Both the position numbers and the translations under genes were made by a program. Below, piece by piece: positions 50,518 to 57,946 of a stretch of DNA of 64,000 nt. The notes below the pieces were generated by a model. It was not told where the DNA came from. It ran no database searches and worked only from the letters and a program-made list of their open reading frames with translations. Source of the DNA: Erysipelotrichales bacterium. Lineage in GTDB: Bacteria; Bacillota_I; Bacilli_A; Erysipelotrichales; Erysipelotrichaceae. Numbering within the stretch: position 1 is the stretch's first letter; each line of letters begins with the position of its first letter. The stretch is from the NCBI GenBank assembly GCA_910575705.1, contig CAJTFG010000001.1, positions 824,258-888,257 on the forward strand. The letters run 5' to 3'.

Positions 50518-50592
50518 TCCATTAATCAATTTAAGCAAAACAAACCTTCTTAGCTAAGTGAAGCCACTCCAATATGCGCTTTTAAGTTTCAT
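50500..50592 (-). pseudogene. decayed tiny gene, coupled to the one upstream
   Basis: The frame MKLKSAYWSGFT, TAG, LRRFVLLKLINGLKKRG starts in the stop codon of the preceding minus-strand frame (TGATG). It is interrupted once at codon 13. Product would be a basic, partly hydrophobic 30-residue peptide. Family unknown. Confidence 0.4.
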
Positions 50593-50798
50593 CAAACGTC
50601 ACTTCTTTCAATTTTTATAATTCCATGTTCTTTAAAAACAGTCAGTGGCAATTTACGAAAACCTTTATAATCAATTCCATGAAAATACCGGCATCCTTTA
50701 AGGTAATAAGGATGGTAAGCACGTTATTTTTTTATGTTCTGAACTAATCTATTAATAGAATTAATCAATAATCTGATTTCCCTTAATAAATCTTTCAT
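50592..50798 (-). pseudogene. decayed small gene with one in-frame stop
   Basis: From ATG at 50798, behind AAGAAGGAAAC, the frame reads MKDLLREIRLLINSINRLVQ..KK, TAA at 50726-50724, then a protein-like RAYHPYYLKGCRYFHGIDYK and VFKEHGIIKIERSDV to a stop at 50592. Either a 24-residue amphipathic peptide is made, or this is a 68-codon gene with a nonsense mutation. Coupling to the next frame favours the second view. Confidence 0.45.
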
Positions 50799-50891
50799 AA
50801 AGTTTCCTTCTTTCGTTACTTCGTGACAGCAGGAAACCATCCCTTAACTTATGGACTTACATTGATTCATAAATCAAACGCCATCATTAGA

Positions 50892-50923
50892 AACAAAAAA
50901 AACACTCATTTTTAAATAAGTGC
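50892..50923 (-). terminator. minus-strand terminator
   Basis: CACTTATT / AATGAGTG stem (one G-U pair) with a T-rich tail on the minus strand; the A run lies at 50894-50902. Confidence 0.6.
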
Positions 50924-51100
50924 TTAATCTACAATGATTCAATTTTATTTCTGATCTTTTCCCATTAAGCCGATTACTCGTTTCATTCAATCCCATGCCC
51001 GCCAAGGAATATTTGATAGATCGAATTAATCCTTTTATCTAATTTTCAAAGATCAGATAAAAGGTTTTTTATATGAGTAGTTCGATAACTTTTTAATAGT

Positions 51101-51158
51101 AAAAAATAAAAATGAACTATTATATAAGGCTTTCTTGAAGTTACCTTAACAATAGTTC
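51101..51158 (-). terminator. terminator of the tRNA-Ile/tRNA-Ala unit
   Basis: On the minus strand GAACTATT (51158-51151) pairs with AATAGTTC (51121-51114), with an inner AAGG / CCTT pairing, then ATTTTTATTTTTT. Confidence 0.7.
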
Positions 51159-51172
51159 GTCCATTTTTTTTA

Positions 51173-51248
51173 TGGTGGACCGTATCGGGATCGAACCGAT
51201 GACCCCCTGCGTGCAAAGCAGGTGCTCTCCCAGCTGAGCTAACAGCCC
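51173..51248 (-). tRNA. tRNA-Ala (anticodon TGC)
   Basis: A complete 76-base cloverleaf on the minus strand beginning GGGCTGTTAGCTCAGCTGGG, with anticodon loop CTTTGCACG, T-arm GGTTCGATCCC and an encoded CCA end. It lies 19 bases downstream of tRNA-Ile in the same transcription unit. Confidence 0.97.
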
Positions 51249-51267
51249 ATTTGTATATGAAATTCAA

Positions 51268-51344
<77 letters not shown>

Positions 51345-51364
51345 ATTACATCGAATGCTTGTAT

Positions 51365-51393
51365 ATAATATCATGCGTTGATACTTCTGTCAA
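51365..51393 (-). promoter_or_regulatory. promoter of the tRNA pair
   Basis: On the minus strand a perfect TTGACA (51393-51388), 17-base spacer, TATTAT (51370-51365). Confidence 0.9.
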
Positions 51394-51526
51394 CAATTTT
51401 TAGAACTTTTTTGATAATTGTTATATATAGTTTTGTTTATTTCTGTGATAGGGCAAACGATACAGATCTACTAATTTGTATCGTCGTTATTTTTTCTACA
51501 AAAATTAATGCACTATATTCTTCCTT

Positions 51527-51562
51527 CCGCAGTTTGTGATAAAATAAAGGCACAGACTGCGG
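51527..51562 (+). promoter_or_regulatory. inverted repeat around the -10 and ribosome binding site of the S58 peptidase gene
   Basis: CCGCAGT (51527-51533) and ACTGCGG (51556-51562) form a 7-base perfect inverted repeat. A TAAAAT -10-like motif lies between the arms and the second arm runs into GGAGG. It could be an operator or, if transcription starts further upstream, a hairpin that hides the ribosome binding site. Confidence 0.45.
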
Positions 51563-51572
51563 AGGTTTTTTT

Positions 51573-52544
51573 ATGAAGCAAATACGTATACGTGATATCA
51601 AAGGATTCAAGATTGGGCAGACAGAAGATATTGCGGCAGGAACGGGTTGTACGGTGGTGTTATGTGAAAACGGTGCCGTGGCAGGCGTTGATGTTCGCGG
51701 AGGAGCGCCGGCTACCAGAGAGACGGATCTGTTAGATCCGGTGAATATGGTAGAGAAGATTCATGCGGTCGTGTTAAGCGGCGGAAGTGCTTATGGATTG
51801 GCTGCTTCCGGCGGTGTTATGAACTATTTGGAAGAGCATGACGTCGGTTTTGATATGAAGGTCGCAAAAGTGCCGATCGTTTGCAGCGCCTCTCTTTTTG
51901 ATTTGAGTGTCGGCAATGCACATGTGCGCCCAGATGCCTCTATGGGGTATGCGGCTTGTGTGAATGCTTATGAAGAAGCAGCGCTGTGTGAGGGAAACTA
52001 CGGTGCCGGCTGTGGTGCCAGTGTAGGAAAGCTTTTAGGAATGGATGCGGCTATGAAGAGCGGTATCGGGATGTATGCGGTTCAGGTCGGAGATTTACAG
52101 ATAGGGGCTGTCGTTGCGGTAAATGCTGCCGGGAATGTCATAGATCATAAAACACAGGAACCACTGGCGGGTGTATATGATCGTATGCATCATCGGCATC
52201 TGTCTGCTTTGGATCTGATGTATCAGGGATTAGAAAACGGCATTGCGCAAGGAAATACCACCATCGGCTGCATCGTGACGAACGCTCGCTTAACGAAGGC
52301 GCAGGCAAAGAAAATAAGCGGTATTGCGCATAATGGATATGCCCGCAGTATACGGCCTGTCCATACGATGAGCGATGGAGATACGATCTTTACGATGAGT
52401 AACCAAATGATAGATGTCATGCCGGATATCGTCGGTGCTTTGGCTTCTGATGTGATGGCAGAAGCGGTAAACCGTGCGGTGAAACAGGCGGAAAGCGCTT
52501 ATGGACTACCGGCTTGGAAAGATTTAAAAAAGGAGAACGTATGA
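51573..52544 (+). CDS. P1 (S58, DmpA-type) family aminopeptidase
   Basis: A 323-residue Ntn-hydrolase-like enzyme. Family motifs are DIKGFKIGQTEDIAAGTGCT, VRGGAPATRETDLL, VVLSGGSAYGLAASGGVM, and the autoprocessing site region QGNTTIGCIVTNA, where cleavage would expose a new N-terminal nucleophile. Members hydrolyse N-terminal amino acids or D-amino-acid esters and beta-peptides. GGAGG lies eight bases before the ATG, inside an inverted repeat. It overlaps the NagD-like gene by 4 bases, forming a three-gene operon that ends with the sirtuin. Confidence 0.88.
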   Translation: MKQIRIRDIKGFKIGQTEDIAAGTGCTVVLCENGAVAGVDVRGGAPATRETDLLDPVNMVEKIHAVVLSGGSAYGLAASGGVMNYLEEHDVGFDMKVAKVPIVCSASLFDLSVGNAHVRPDASMGYAACVNAYEEAALCEGNYGAGCGASVGKLLGMDAAMKSGIGMYAVQVGDLQIGAVVAVNAAGNVIDHKTQEPLAGVYDRMHHRHLSALDLMYQGLENGIAQGNTTIGCIVTNARLTKAQAKKISGIAHNGYARSIRPVHTMSDGDTIFTMSNQMIDVMPDIVGALASDVMAEAVNRAVKQAESAYGLPAWKDLKKENV

Positions 52545-53317
52545 AAAAGACATATCTGATAGATTTGGATGGAACGATGTACCGGGGTACGGAGATCATA
52601 GAAGGTGCGAAAGAGTTCATTGATTATCTGATCGCACAGGATCATCCGTTTTGTTTTTTGACAAACAATGCGATGCGTACGAAGCGACAAAATGTGGAGC
52701 ATATGAAAAATATGGGGTTTACAGGAATTGAAGAAAAACATTTTTTCACTTCATCTATGGCGGCAGCTCGCTATATGGCGAAGCAGGATGCTTCAAAGAG
52801 AAAAGCGTGGATGATCGGTCAGGATGGACTGCGGGAAGCGCTGATGGAAGAGGGGTTTGTCCTTACGAAAGATCATGCGGATTATGTGTTTATCGGTTTG
52901 GATAAATCTGCGTCTTATGAAGATTACAGCGAGGCGCTGGATGTGCTGCTGCAAGGAGCAACGCTGGTAGGTACGAATTCGGATCGCCTTCTTGCGAAAC
53001 CGGGAGGCTTTCAAGTAGGCAACGGTTCTATCGTCCGGATGTTTGAATATGCAAGCGGCCAGCAAAGTCCGAAGATCGGTAAACCGCATGCGCCGATCTT
53101 AGAAGAATGTTTGGAATATTTTCATCTTTTGAAGAGTGATGCGGTCATTTTAGGAGATAATTTGGAGACGGATATTTTGTTGGGTGCGGAAAATGGAGTA
53201 GAAACGATCTTTGTGACGAGCGGTGTCCATCAGGAAGCGGATATAAAACGCCTTCATATTTATCCGGATCATATCATACGTAGTGTAAAAGAACTGATGG
53301 TGGAAGCATATGAATGA
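52541..53317 (+). CDS. NagD-like HAD phosphatase (class IIA)
   Basis: A 258-residue HAD class IIA enzyme: LIDLDGTMYRGTEIIEGA (motif I and the cap entry), FLTNNAMRTKRQ (motif II), KIGKPHAPILEECLEYF (motif III lysine) and VILGDNLETDILLGAENGVETIFV (motif IV). The family includes NagD (UMP phosphatase), AraL and pyridoxal phosphatases. Its ATG overlaps the upstream stop (ATGA) and the sirtuin start overlaps its end. Confidence 0.92.
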   Translation: MKKTYLIDLDGTMYRGTEIIEGAKEFIDYLIAQDHPFCFLTNNAMRTKRQNVEHMKNMGFTGIEEKHFFTSSMAAARYMAKQDASKRKAWMIGQDGLREALMEEGFVLTKDHADYVFIGLDKSASYEDYSEALDVLLQGATLVGTNSDRLLAKPGGFQVGNGSIVRMFEYASGQQSPKIGKPHAPILEECLEYFHLLKSDAVILGDNLETDILLGAENGVETIFVTSGVHQEADIKRLHIYPDHIIRSVKELMVEAYE

Positions 53318-54044
53318 AACAGCGGCGCTGGCGGCGATGATCCGAAAACATGAGCGCATTGTTTTTTTCGGAGGAGCCGGGGTATCTACGGAAAGTAATA
53401 TTCCCGATTTTCGCAGCAGTGACGGTATTTATAAAAAGAAACGGTATCCGTATCCTGCCGAGCATATGATATCTCATGATTTTTATGTGGAACATCCATC
53501 CGAATTTTATGATTTCTATATGCATGAGATGATTTATCCCGATGCGAGAGCGAATGATGCTCATAAAGCGTTAGCAGCGCTGGAAGATATGGGGAAGCTG
53601 CAAGCGGTCGTCACGCAAAATATCGATGGACTGCATCAACAGGCGGGCAGTAAGACGGTATATGAGCTCCATGGTTCCGTGCATCGCAACTATTGTACAA
53701 AGTGTCATGCTTTTTATGGCTTGGAAGCGATGCTGCAGCAAAGAAATACTGTTCCATGCTGTTCTGTATGCGGCGGTATCTTGAAGCCAGATGTCGTTTT
53801 ATACGGGGAAGGGTTGGATCAGCATGTGTTGTCTTCAGCGATACGCGTTATATCCGAAGCGGATATGATGATCGTCGGCGGAACTTCCTTAGTCGTCTAT
53901 CCTGCGGCCGGGTTGTTGCAATATTTTCGCGGGCAGACGCTGGTGCTGATCAATAAAGATGAGACGGGCATGGATGAAAAAGCAGATCTCATCATTCGCC
54001 GTCCCATCGGCAAAGTATTGAAAGAAGCGGTTGCACAACTATAA
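53310..54044 (+). CDS. NAD-dependent protein deacylase, sirtuin family
   Basis: A 244-residue Sir2 enzyme. The NAD-binding motif FFGGAGVSTESNIPDFRSSDG, the QNIDGLHQ segment, catalytic histidine in ELHGSVHR, the zinc cysteines (CTKC and CSVC) and GGTSLVVYPAAGL are all present, so it should be active. It removes acyl groups from lysines, yielding nicotinamide. Overlapping the NagD-like gene by 8 bases, it shares an operon with a peptidase and a phosphatase. A bidirectional terminator follows. Confidence 0.94.
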   Translation: MNETAALAAMIRKHERIVFFGGAGVSTESNIPDFRSSDGIYKKKRYPYPAEHMISHDFYVEHPSEFYDFYMHEMIYPDARANDAHKALAALEDMGKLQAVVTQNIDGLHQQAGSKTVYELHGSVHRNYCTKCHAFYGLEAMLQQRNTVPCCSVCGGILKPDVVLYGEGLDQHVLSSAIRVISEADMMIVGGTSLVVYPAAGLLQYFRGQTLVLINKDETGMDEKADLIIRRPIGKVLKEAVAQL

Positions 54045-54072
54045 AAAAGGTACTCGATGTCGAGTACCTTAT
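54045..54072. terminator. bidirectional terminator between the sirtuin and thioesterase genes
   Basis: AAGGTACTCG / CGAGTACCTT 10-bp stem with loop ATGT, flanked by A and T runs; it overlaps the last codons of the converging thioesterase gene. Confidence 0.88.
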
Positions 54073-54470
54073 TTTGCGCAGCTTTGTTTACGCATTGCTT
54101 TTTGTTCAAATCTTTCTTTGTTTACGATGAAGCGTTCGTGTTTTGCGGTTCCGATCGTATCGATTTCATCCATAGCAGTGATCTGAAAGGTCACTTTCTT
54201 GCCTTCGGCCTTTATAATTTCCGCTGTAGCTTTGACGTTCATGGATAGCGGTGTTGCCGCATCGTGCGTAGCATCCATTCGTATGCCTACCGATGTTTCT
54301 CCTTCTTCTAAAAATGATGCGAGCAAAGAAGAAGCGCATTCTTCCATTAAAGCGATCATCATCGGTGTCGCATATACGGAAACATCACCGCTTCCTACGC
54401 GGTTCGCGAGCATGTTTTCCGTGACTTTTTTTTCTATGGTCTTTGTTTCGTGCAAACGGATCTCTTTCAT
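54069..54470 (-). CDS. hot-dog fold thioesterase, FlK-like
   Basis: A 133-residue single-domain protein. The segment GSGDVSVYATPMMIALMEECA carries the family's catalytic region (Thr and Glu on the hot-dog helix), followed by SVGIRMDATHDAATPLSMNV with the histidine expected in the active site of FlK. The family hydrolyses small acyl-CoA thioesters; FlK itself removes fluoroacetyl-CoA. The physiological substrate here is unknown. It is alone on the minus strand between two plus-strand genes. Confidence 0.8.
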   Translation of the reverse strand: MKEIRLHETKTIEKKVTENMLANRVGSGDVSVYATPMMIALMEECASSLLASFLEEGETSVGIRMDATHDAATPLSMNVKATAEIIKAEGKKVTFQITAMDEIDTIGTAKHERFIVNKERFEQKAMRKQSCAK

Positions 54471-54548
54471 GGTTTTCCCTCATTTCTTCATCATTATAGC
54501 ATAAATCTTTTTTCTTTTGCCATACTAACAGAAAAAGGAGGATCTGAC

Positions 54549-55202
54549 ATGTTTCAATATGAACATAAGATGGAAGTGGAAGTGAATGTACACCGTCCGG
54601 ATTTTGCGTCTTATCTTATGCTGGATCGTGAATATAACGGAACTGTGGAGGGACTGCAACAGGCGGTTCATTATATACGGCAGAGCTTTATGATCCACAA
54701 TGAAGAATTTCGCATTCGCTTTTATCGCATCGCCGTACGCAAACTAAATGATATGGAAGTTCTGGCAAAGCTGCTGCATCAGATGCATAGCAGTGATGAC
54801 CGCTATTATGATGAATCGAATGATGATACGCCGGCATTTGAATTGATACCGCCGTTAAAGGAAGAGATCGCATCCAAAGAAGTGTATGATATTCATATCA
54901 ACAATGATCTTACGGCAGCGGTGATGCTGGATATTGACAGAGAAACGAGGAGTTTTCACAAATACGAAGAAATATTGAAAAAACTGGAAGATGAGGGAGC
55001 TAAAGAGGTAATACGCCATCTTTTGCATTCCTGTGATACGGTTGTACGCGAATTGAAAGATATCTTGAATCAGCTGACAACGCCTCAGGAGCATAAAGAT
55101 TTTGGCTTAGGAGATAGTCCGAATACGTGGAGTCATTCCAGCTGTAATTATTTTGATAAACCGAATCCCCTCTTTACGAATCCATCAGAGTTAAAGAAAT
55201 GA
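54549..55202 (+). CDS. manganese catalase/CotJC-like ferritin-fold protein lacking metal ligands
   Basis: A 217-residue helical protein starting MFQYEHKMEVEVNVHRPDFA. Its layout (GTVEGLQQAVHYIRQSF, then FYRIAVRKLNDMEVLAKLL, then LTAAVMLDIDRETRSFHKYEEI and a final helical pair) follows manganese catalases and spore-coat CotJC. The ligand positions are changed: the GELxAAxQY glutamate becomes Gln, the EExxHxE motif becomes RKLNDME, and the late RExxH becomes CDTVV. It is probably not a catalase. AAGGAGG precedes the ATG and a terminator follows. Confidence 0.6.
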   Translation: MFQYEHKMEVEVNVHRPDFASYLMLDREYNGTVEGLQQAVHYIRQSFMIHNEEFRIRFYRIAVRKLNDMEVLAKLLHQMHSSDDRYYDESNDDTPAFELIPPLKEEIASKEVYDIHINNDLTAAVMLDIDRETRSFHKYEEILKKLEDEGAKEVIRHLLHSCDTVVRELKDILNQLTTPQEHKDFGLGDSPNTWSHSSCNYFDKPNPLFTNPSELKK

Positions 55203-55210
55203 TGTATATG

Positions 55211-55238
55211 AAAAGTCATTGTGAAAAAATGACTTTTT
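55211..55238 (+). terminator. intrinsic terminator
   Basis: AAGTCATT / AATGACTT hairpin with T7, nine bases after the preceding stop codon and directly abutting the next promoter. Confidence 0.8.
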
Positions 55239-55244
55239 TTATTG

Positions 55245-55250
55245 TATAAT
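55245..55250 (+). promoter_or_regulatory. -10 element very close to a start codon
   Basis: TATAAT at 55245-55250 lies six bases before the ATG at 55257, so the transcript would begin at or next to the start codon. The -35 region overlaps the terminator and shows no good consensus (TTGTGA at 55219 is 20 bases away). Confidence 0.55.
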
Positions 55251-55256
55251 ATTCCC

Positions 55257-56237
55257 ATGAAAAGATCTGCAAAGGAACTGCAAAGCGAATTTATGAATAT
55301 TCAGCATAAAGGAAAACAGACGCTGCGTTTGTTTCTTCTCTTTTTTCTGCTCGTGCTGTTTGCCTATTGTGGGGTTCAGGGATATTTGTTGTCACTTATT
55401 TATCCGGATTTCAATGAGCATGCCGTTTCATACGGCTTTAAAATACTGTGGCAGCTCATGTGGCTGTTACCGGTGTGGCACTTATGGAAATACCGCCGTA
55501 TCGGTAAAATACTATATTTTTTATGTCTTCTTTTCGCCTTTTATGAATGCCGGAACATGTATGCATATGTGCTTGAGGAAACGGAAGCGATGCCGTCCGT
55601 TGTATGGATCAGCCTGTCTCTTGCCTGTTTGTGGCGGTTGTTTCTTGTTTCGGGCCAGATCAAGTTGATACATAATGCTAAGATCCGCAGCATATGGAGC
55701 GTATATGATATGTTTGATGAAGAACTTCGCGATGAAGAGGAAGAGATCGTGATCGTTCCTCAGAAGGAGGAAACGCCGTTAGAGAGAAAAGCGAAAACAC
55801 GCTTGCATAACGGCGCTGTTCGCATGGGGATATCCCTGTATGCTTTTTTTATCATTGTATTTGTGCTTCTCATGGTGTGTAAGATACAGCTTCCGGAGCT
55901 GAAAGAAGGAATTGAGATCATCGAACGGACGATCTTCGGAAACTTTTTATTTACGGCATTTTTGTGGATCTTGCCGATTGCGGCCATGTATATGTATCAT
56001 GCACTTACCAGATGGCTGTTGGCGGCTTGTTTGCTGGCAGAGCTCATAAAGGCTATTGCATCATGGGAAAGCTATGCATATATCGTTGCCGGTGATCTTG
56101 TTTTGCCGTTTGCACAGTATTTGTTTGCCGGTATAGAGATCTTTCGCTTCTTTCTTTTGATCTGGTGGGGACAGAAGATCCTGCGCGATCCGTATTGTTA
56201 TTATTTCTGGCAGAAAGCGAGACGGGAAAGGGAATAA
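55257..56237 (+). CDS. multi-spanning membrane protein of unknown function
   Basis: A 326-residue protein with about nine hydrophobic segments in two groups, separated by an acidic loop (about 160-180, DEELRDEEEEIVIVPQKEE). The first helix is LRLFLLFFLLVLFAYCGVQG. I do not recognise a family. The first ATG (55257) lacks a ribosome binding site and sits six bases after a TATAAT, suggesting a leaderless mRNA. The next ATG at 55293 has only a poor AAAGGAA at long distance. A bidirectional terminator follows. Confidence 0.7.
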   Translation: MKRSAKELQSEFMNIQHKGKQTLRLFLLFFLLVLFAYCGVQGYLLSLIYPDFNEHAVSYGFKILWQLMWLLPVWHLWKYRRIGKILYFLCLLFAFYECRNMYAYVLEETEAMPSVVWISLSLACLWRLFLVSGQIKLIHNAKIRSIWSVYDMFDEELRDEEEEIVIVPQKEETPLERKAKTRLHNGAVRMGISLYAFFIIVFVLLMVCKIQLPELKEGIEIIERTIFGNFLFTAFLWILPIAAMYMYHALTRWLLAACLLAELIKAIASWESYAYIVAGDLVLPFAQYLFAGIEIFRFFLLIWWGQKILRDPYCYYFWQKARRERE

Positions 56238-56262
56238 AAAAGCACTTTGCAGTGCTTTTTTA
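56235..56262. terminator. bidirectional terminator
   Basis: AAAAAGCACT / AGTGCTTTTT stem with loop TTGC, between two converging genes. Confidence 0.9.
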
Positions 56263-56268
56263 AATATC

Positions 56269-57228
56269 TTATGAAAATGTATCTCTTTTTAGATAGCTGT
56301 ATCCGCTTACGAATATGACCGCGAGCGGGAAGATGATCCATCCGGGATGCCACCATCCAAAACAAAATCCCATGATCAGATACAACATAGCAGCCGTCGG
56401 CATCACGATCGCGTACAGCTTGTCTTCCTCTTCTTCCTGTTTTTTCTGTATGACTTTTTGCCGGTTATGCAGGATGGTATCATAGGCTGCTTTTTTTATT
56501 CCGGCTGTGATAAACAGATAGATGCCGACAGCAGCACAGATAAATAAACTGCCGGTTGCCAGACCTTCGGAAAAACCGTGAAGGAAGTGGGAAGAAGTGG
56601 CTCTTATTGCCCAGTTAAATGCGTTTTCTATGATCATATAGCTGATGACCCCAAAGATGCATAAAACGACGCCGATCGCTATTTTGGTAGAGAACATCGT
56701 TTTTGATTGTTCGTATTGCCTCTGCAGTTTTTCTTTTACCGCAGGACGGACCTGAAATTGTTGCGTTTCCAGTTCCCGGTAGTCGTTGTTTTTGATCCCG
56801 CCGATGATGAATAATACGACCCCCATGACGGCGATCAATAAGAAAAGGATCATATCGATATCTCCTGCCAGATCAAAGGCAGTCGGGATGAAGGCGACGA
56901 TGCAAAGCGCAGTGCCTAATCCCATCATATGGCCGAAGTTGATTTTGAAATGGAGATAGTCCATGATTTCCTCTTCTTCTTTAAATGGAATGGATGCTGT
57001 TTCTTCTTTTTCATCTTGCGATATTCCCAGTTCTTCTTTCAATTCATTGATATTGCCGAATTGGCTGATAACGGCGCCGATCGCTTCATTTTCCGTTTTT
57101 CCTTCTTTCAAAAGTTCATGATAAGCCTCTTCCATATTATCTAAGATTTCCAGTTTCATACGGATGACTTCTTCTGTCTTCGGCAGATCTTTAAACATCG
57201 TATCAACGTAATCATGTATTATATTCAT
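56269..57228 (-). CDS. HAAS-domain (DUF1700-type) membrane protein paired with PadR
   Basis: A 319-residue protein. Residues 1-70 form the HAAS/permease-prefix helical domain (DYVDTMFKDLPKTEEVIRMK, EAIGAVISQFGNINELKEEL), followed by about six membrane helices in three pairs and a short C-terminal tail. This domain is typically encoded right after a PadR regulator, as here: the padR stop lies one base before this start. Its role is unknown; the pairs are often linked to cell-envelope stress and transporter control. Confidence 0.8.
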   Translation of the reverse strand: MNIIHDYVDTMFKDLPKTEEVIRMKLEILDNMEEAYHELLKEGKTENEAIGAVISQFGNINELKEELGISQDEKEETASIPFKEEEEIMDYLHFKINFGHMMGLGTALCIVAFIPTAFDLAGDIDMILFLLIAVMGVVLFIIGGIKNNDYRELETQQFQVRPAVKEKLQRQYEQSKTMFSTKIAIGVVLCIFGVISYMIIENAFNWAIRATSSHFLHGFSEGLATGSLFICAAVGIYLFITAGIKKAAYDTILHNRQKVIQKKQEEEEDKLYAIVMPTAAMLYLIMGFCFGWWHPGWIIFPLAVIFVSGYSYLKRDTFS

Positions 57229-57229
57229 A

Positions 57230-57556
57230 CTATCTTCCTCCTGTAAAACGATTGATGACTTTTTTCGTCAATTCCCATTCTTCACACTTTTCTTTGTAAT
57301 ATATTTTCCCGGCATCGGTTATTTTATAATAGGTCCTTCGCTTTCCATAGGATTCATCTCCGTAGTAGGAGGTGATATATCCGTTTTTTTCAAGTCTGCT
57401 GAAGGCAGAGTACAGCGTTGTTTCTTTTATGATATAACAAGCGTCGGATAACGTCTGGATCTGTTTGCTGATCTCATATCCATAGCTGTCTTTATCTTTC
57501 AATATGGAAAGTATGATCGTATCGTTATAACCGCGGATCACATCACTGCTGATCAA
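57230..57556 (-). CDS. PadR-family transcriptional regulator
   Basis: A 108-residue winged-helix repressor. The N terminus ISSDVIRGYNDTIILSILKD and the helix pair SYGYEISKQIQTLSD..IKETTLYSAFSRLEKNGYI are the classical PadR signature, and YYKITDAGKIYYKEKCEEW closes the fold. The TTG start at 57556 is chosen because GAGGTGA lies five bases upstream and homology begins there; a longer upstream reading has no support. It is followed by a HAAS-domain membrane protein and probably represses its own promoter. Confidence 0.9.
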   Translation of the reverse strand: MISSDVIRGYNDTIILSILKDKDSYGYEISKQIQTLSDACYIIKETTLYSAFSRLEKNGYITSYYGDESYGKRRTYYKITDAGKIYYKEKCEEWELTKKVINRFTGGR

Positions 57557-57567
57557 ATCAATCACCT

Positions 57568-57619
57568 CACAATTACTACGACTGATGTGGTACTTATATG
57601 ATAACATAACTACTACGAC
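57568..57619 (-). promoter_or_regulatory. direct repeats in the padR promoter, candidate operator
   Basis: CACAATTACTACGAC (57568-57582) and CATAACTACTACGAC (57605-57619) match at 13 of 15 positions, 37 bases apart. A TATAAG -10-like motif for the minus-strand padR lies between them. The repeats would cover the -35 and early transcribed regions. Confidence 0.5.
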
Positions 57620-57698
57620 AGGTAAAGTACTTTGTAATATATTTGGAAAAGTGGCAAGGGAATGATATAATACATAACAAGGGAGCATGGGGGTTGGA

Positions 57699-57929
57699 AT
57701 GAATACGAGGATCAGAATTGCAGCTGCATATTCAACGCTTACAAAGACGGAAAAACGCATTGCGGATGATTTGCTGACATGTCGTGATGTACAGCATCTC
57801 AGTCTTGCCGATCTGTCGAAGAAACTCGGAGTAGGAGAGGCGAGCATCGTTCGTTTTTGCCGCAAGCTCGGTTATAAGGGCTATCAGGATTTCCGCTTCT
57901 CACTCGCGCTGGATGAAGCTAATGAATGA
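57699..57929 (+). CDS. stand-alone RpiR-type DNA-binding domain
   Basis: A 76-residue protein consisting only of the HTH_6 domain of MurR/RpiR regulators: AAYSTLTKTEKRIADDLLTC, then LSLADLSKKLGVGEASIVRFCRKLGYKGYQDFRF. RpiR proteins normally carry a C-terminal SIS domain that senses phosphosugars; it is missing here, with a clean stop. A separate SIS-domain protein is encoded on the opposite strand at 58492-59217. GGGGGTTGG lies before the ATG at 57699. It may be a truncated or an evolved single-domain regulator. Confidence 0.8.
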   Translation: MNTRIRIAAAYSTLTKTEKRIADDLLTCRDVQHLSLADLSKKLGVGEASIVRFCRKLGYKGYQDFRFSLALDEANE

Positions 57930-57946
57930 TGAAAGAGGAGAATGCT

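Noticed and set aside
50283..50798. Stop-codon recoding (TAG/TAA read as an amino acid) in the small minus-strand genes
   Set aside because: Neighbouring intact genes end in TAA, TAG and TGA normally, and one frame also has a frameshift, so ordinary decay explains the stops better.
51030..51070. Hairpin CCTTTTATCT / AGATAAAAGG with T6 as terminator of a plus-strand gene
   Set aside because: A good plus-strand terminator shape, but no plus-strand gene lies within 500 bases upstream, so it was not called as a functional feature.
54549..55202. Active manganese catalase
   Set aside because: The metal-ligand motifs are replaced at several positions, so only fold similarity is claimed.
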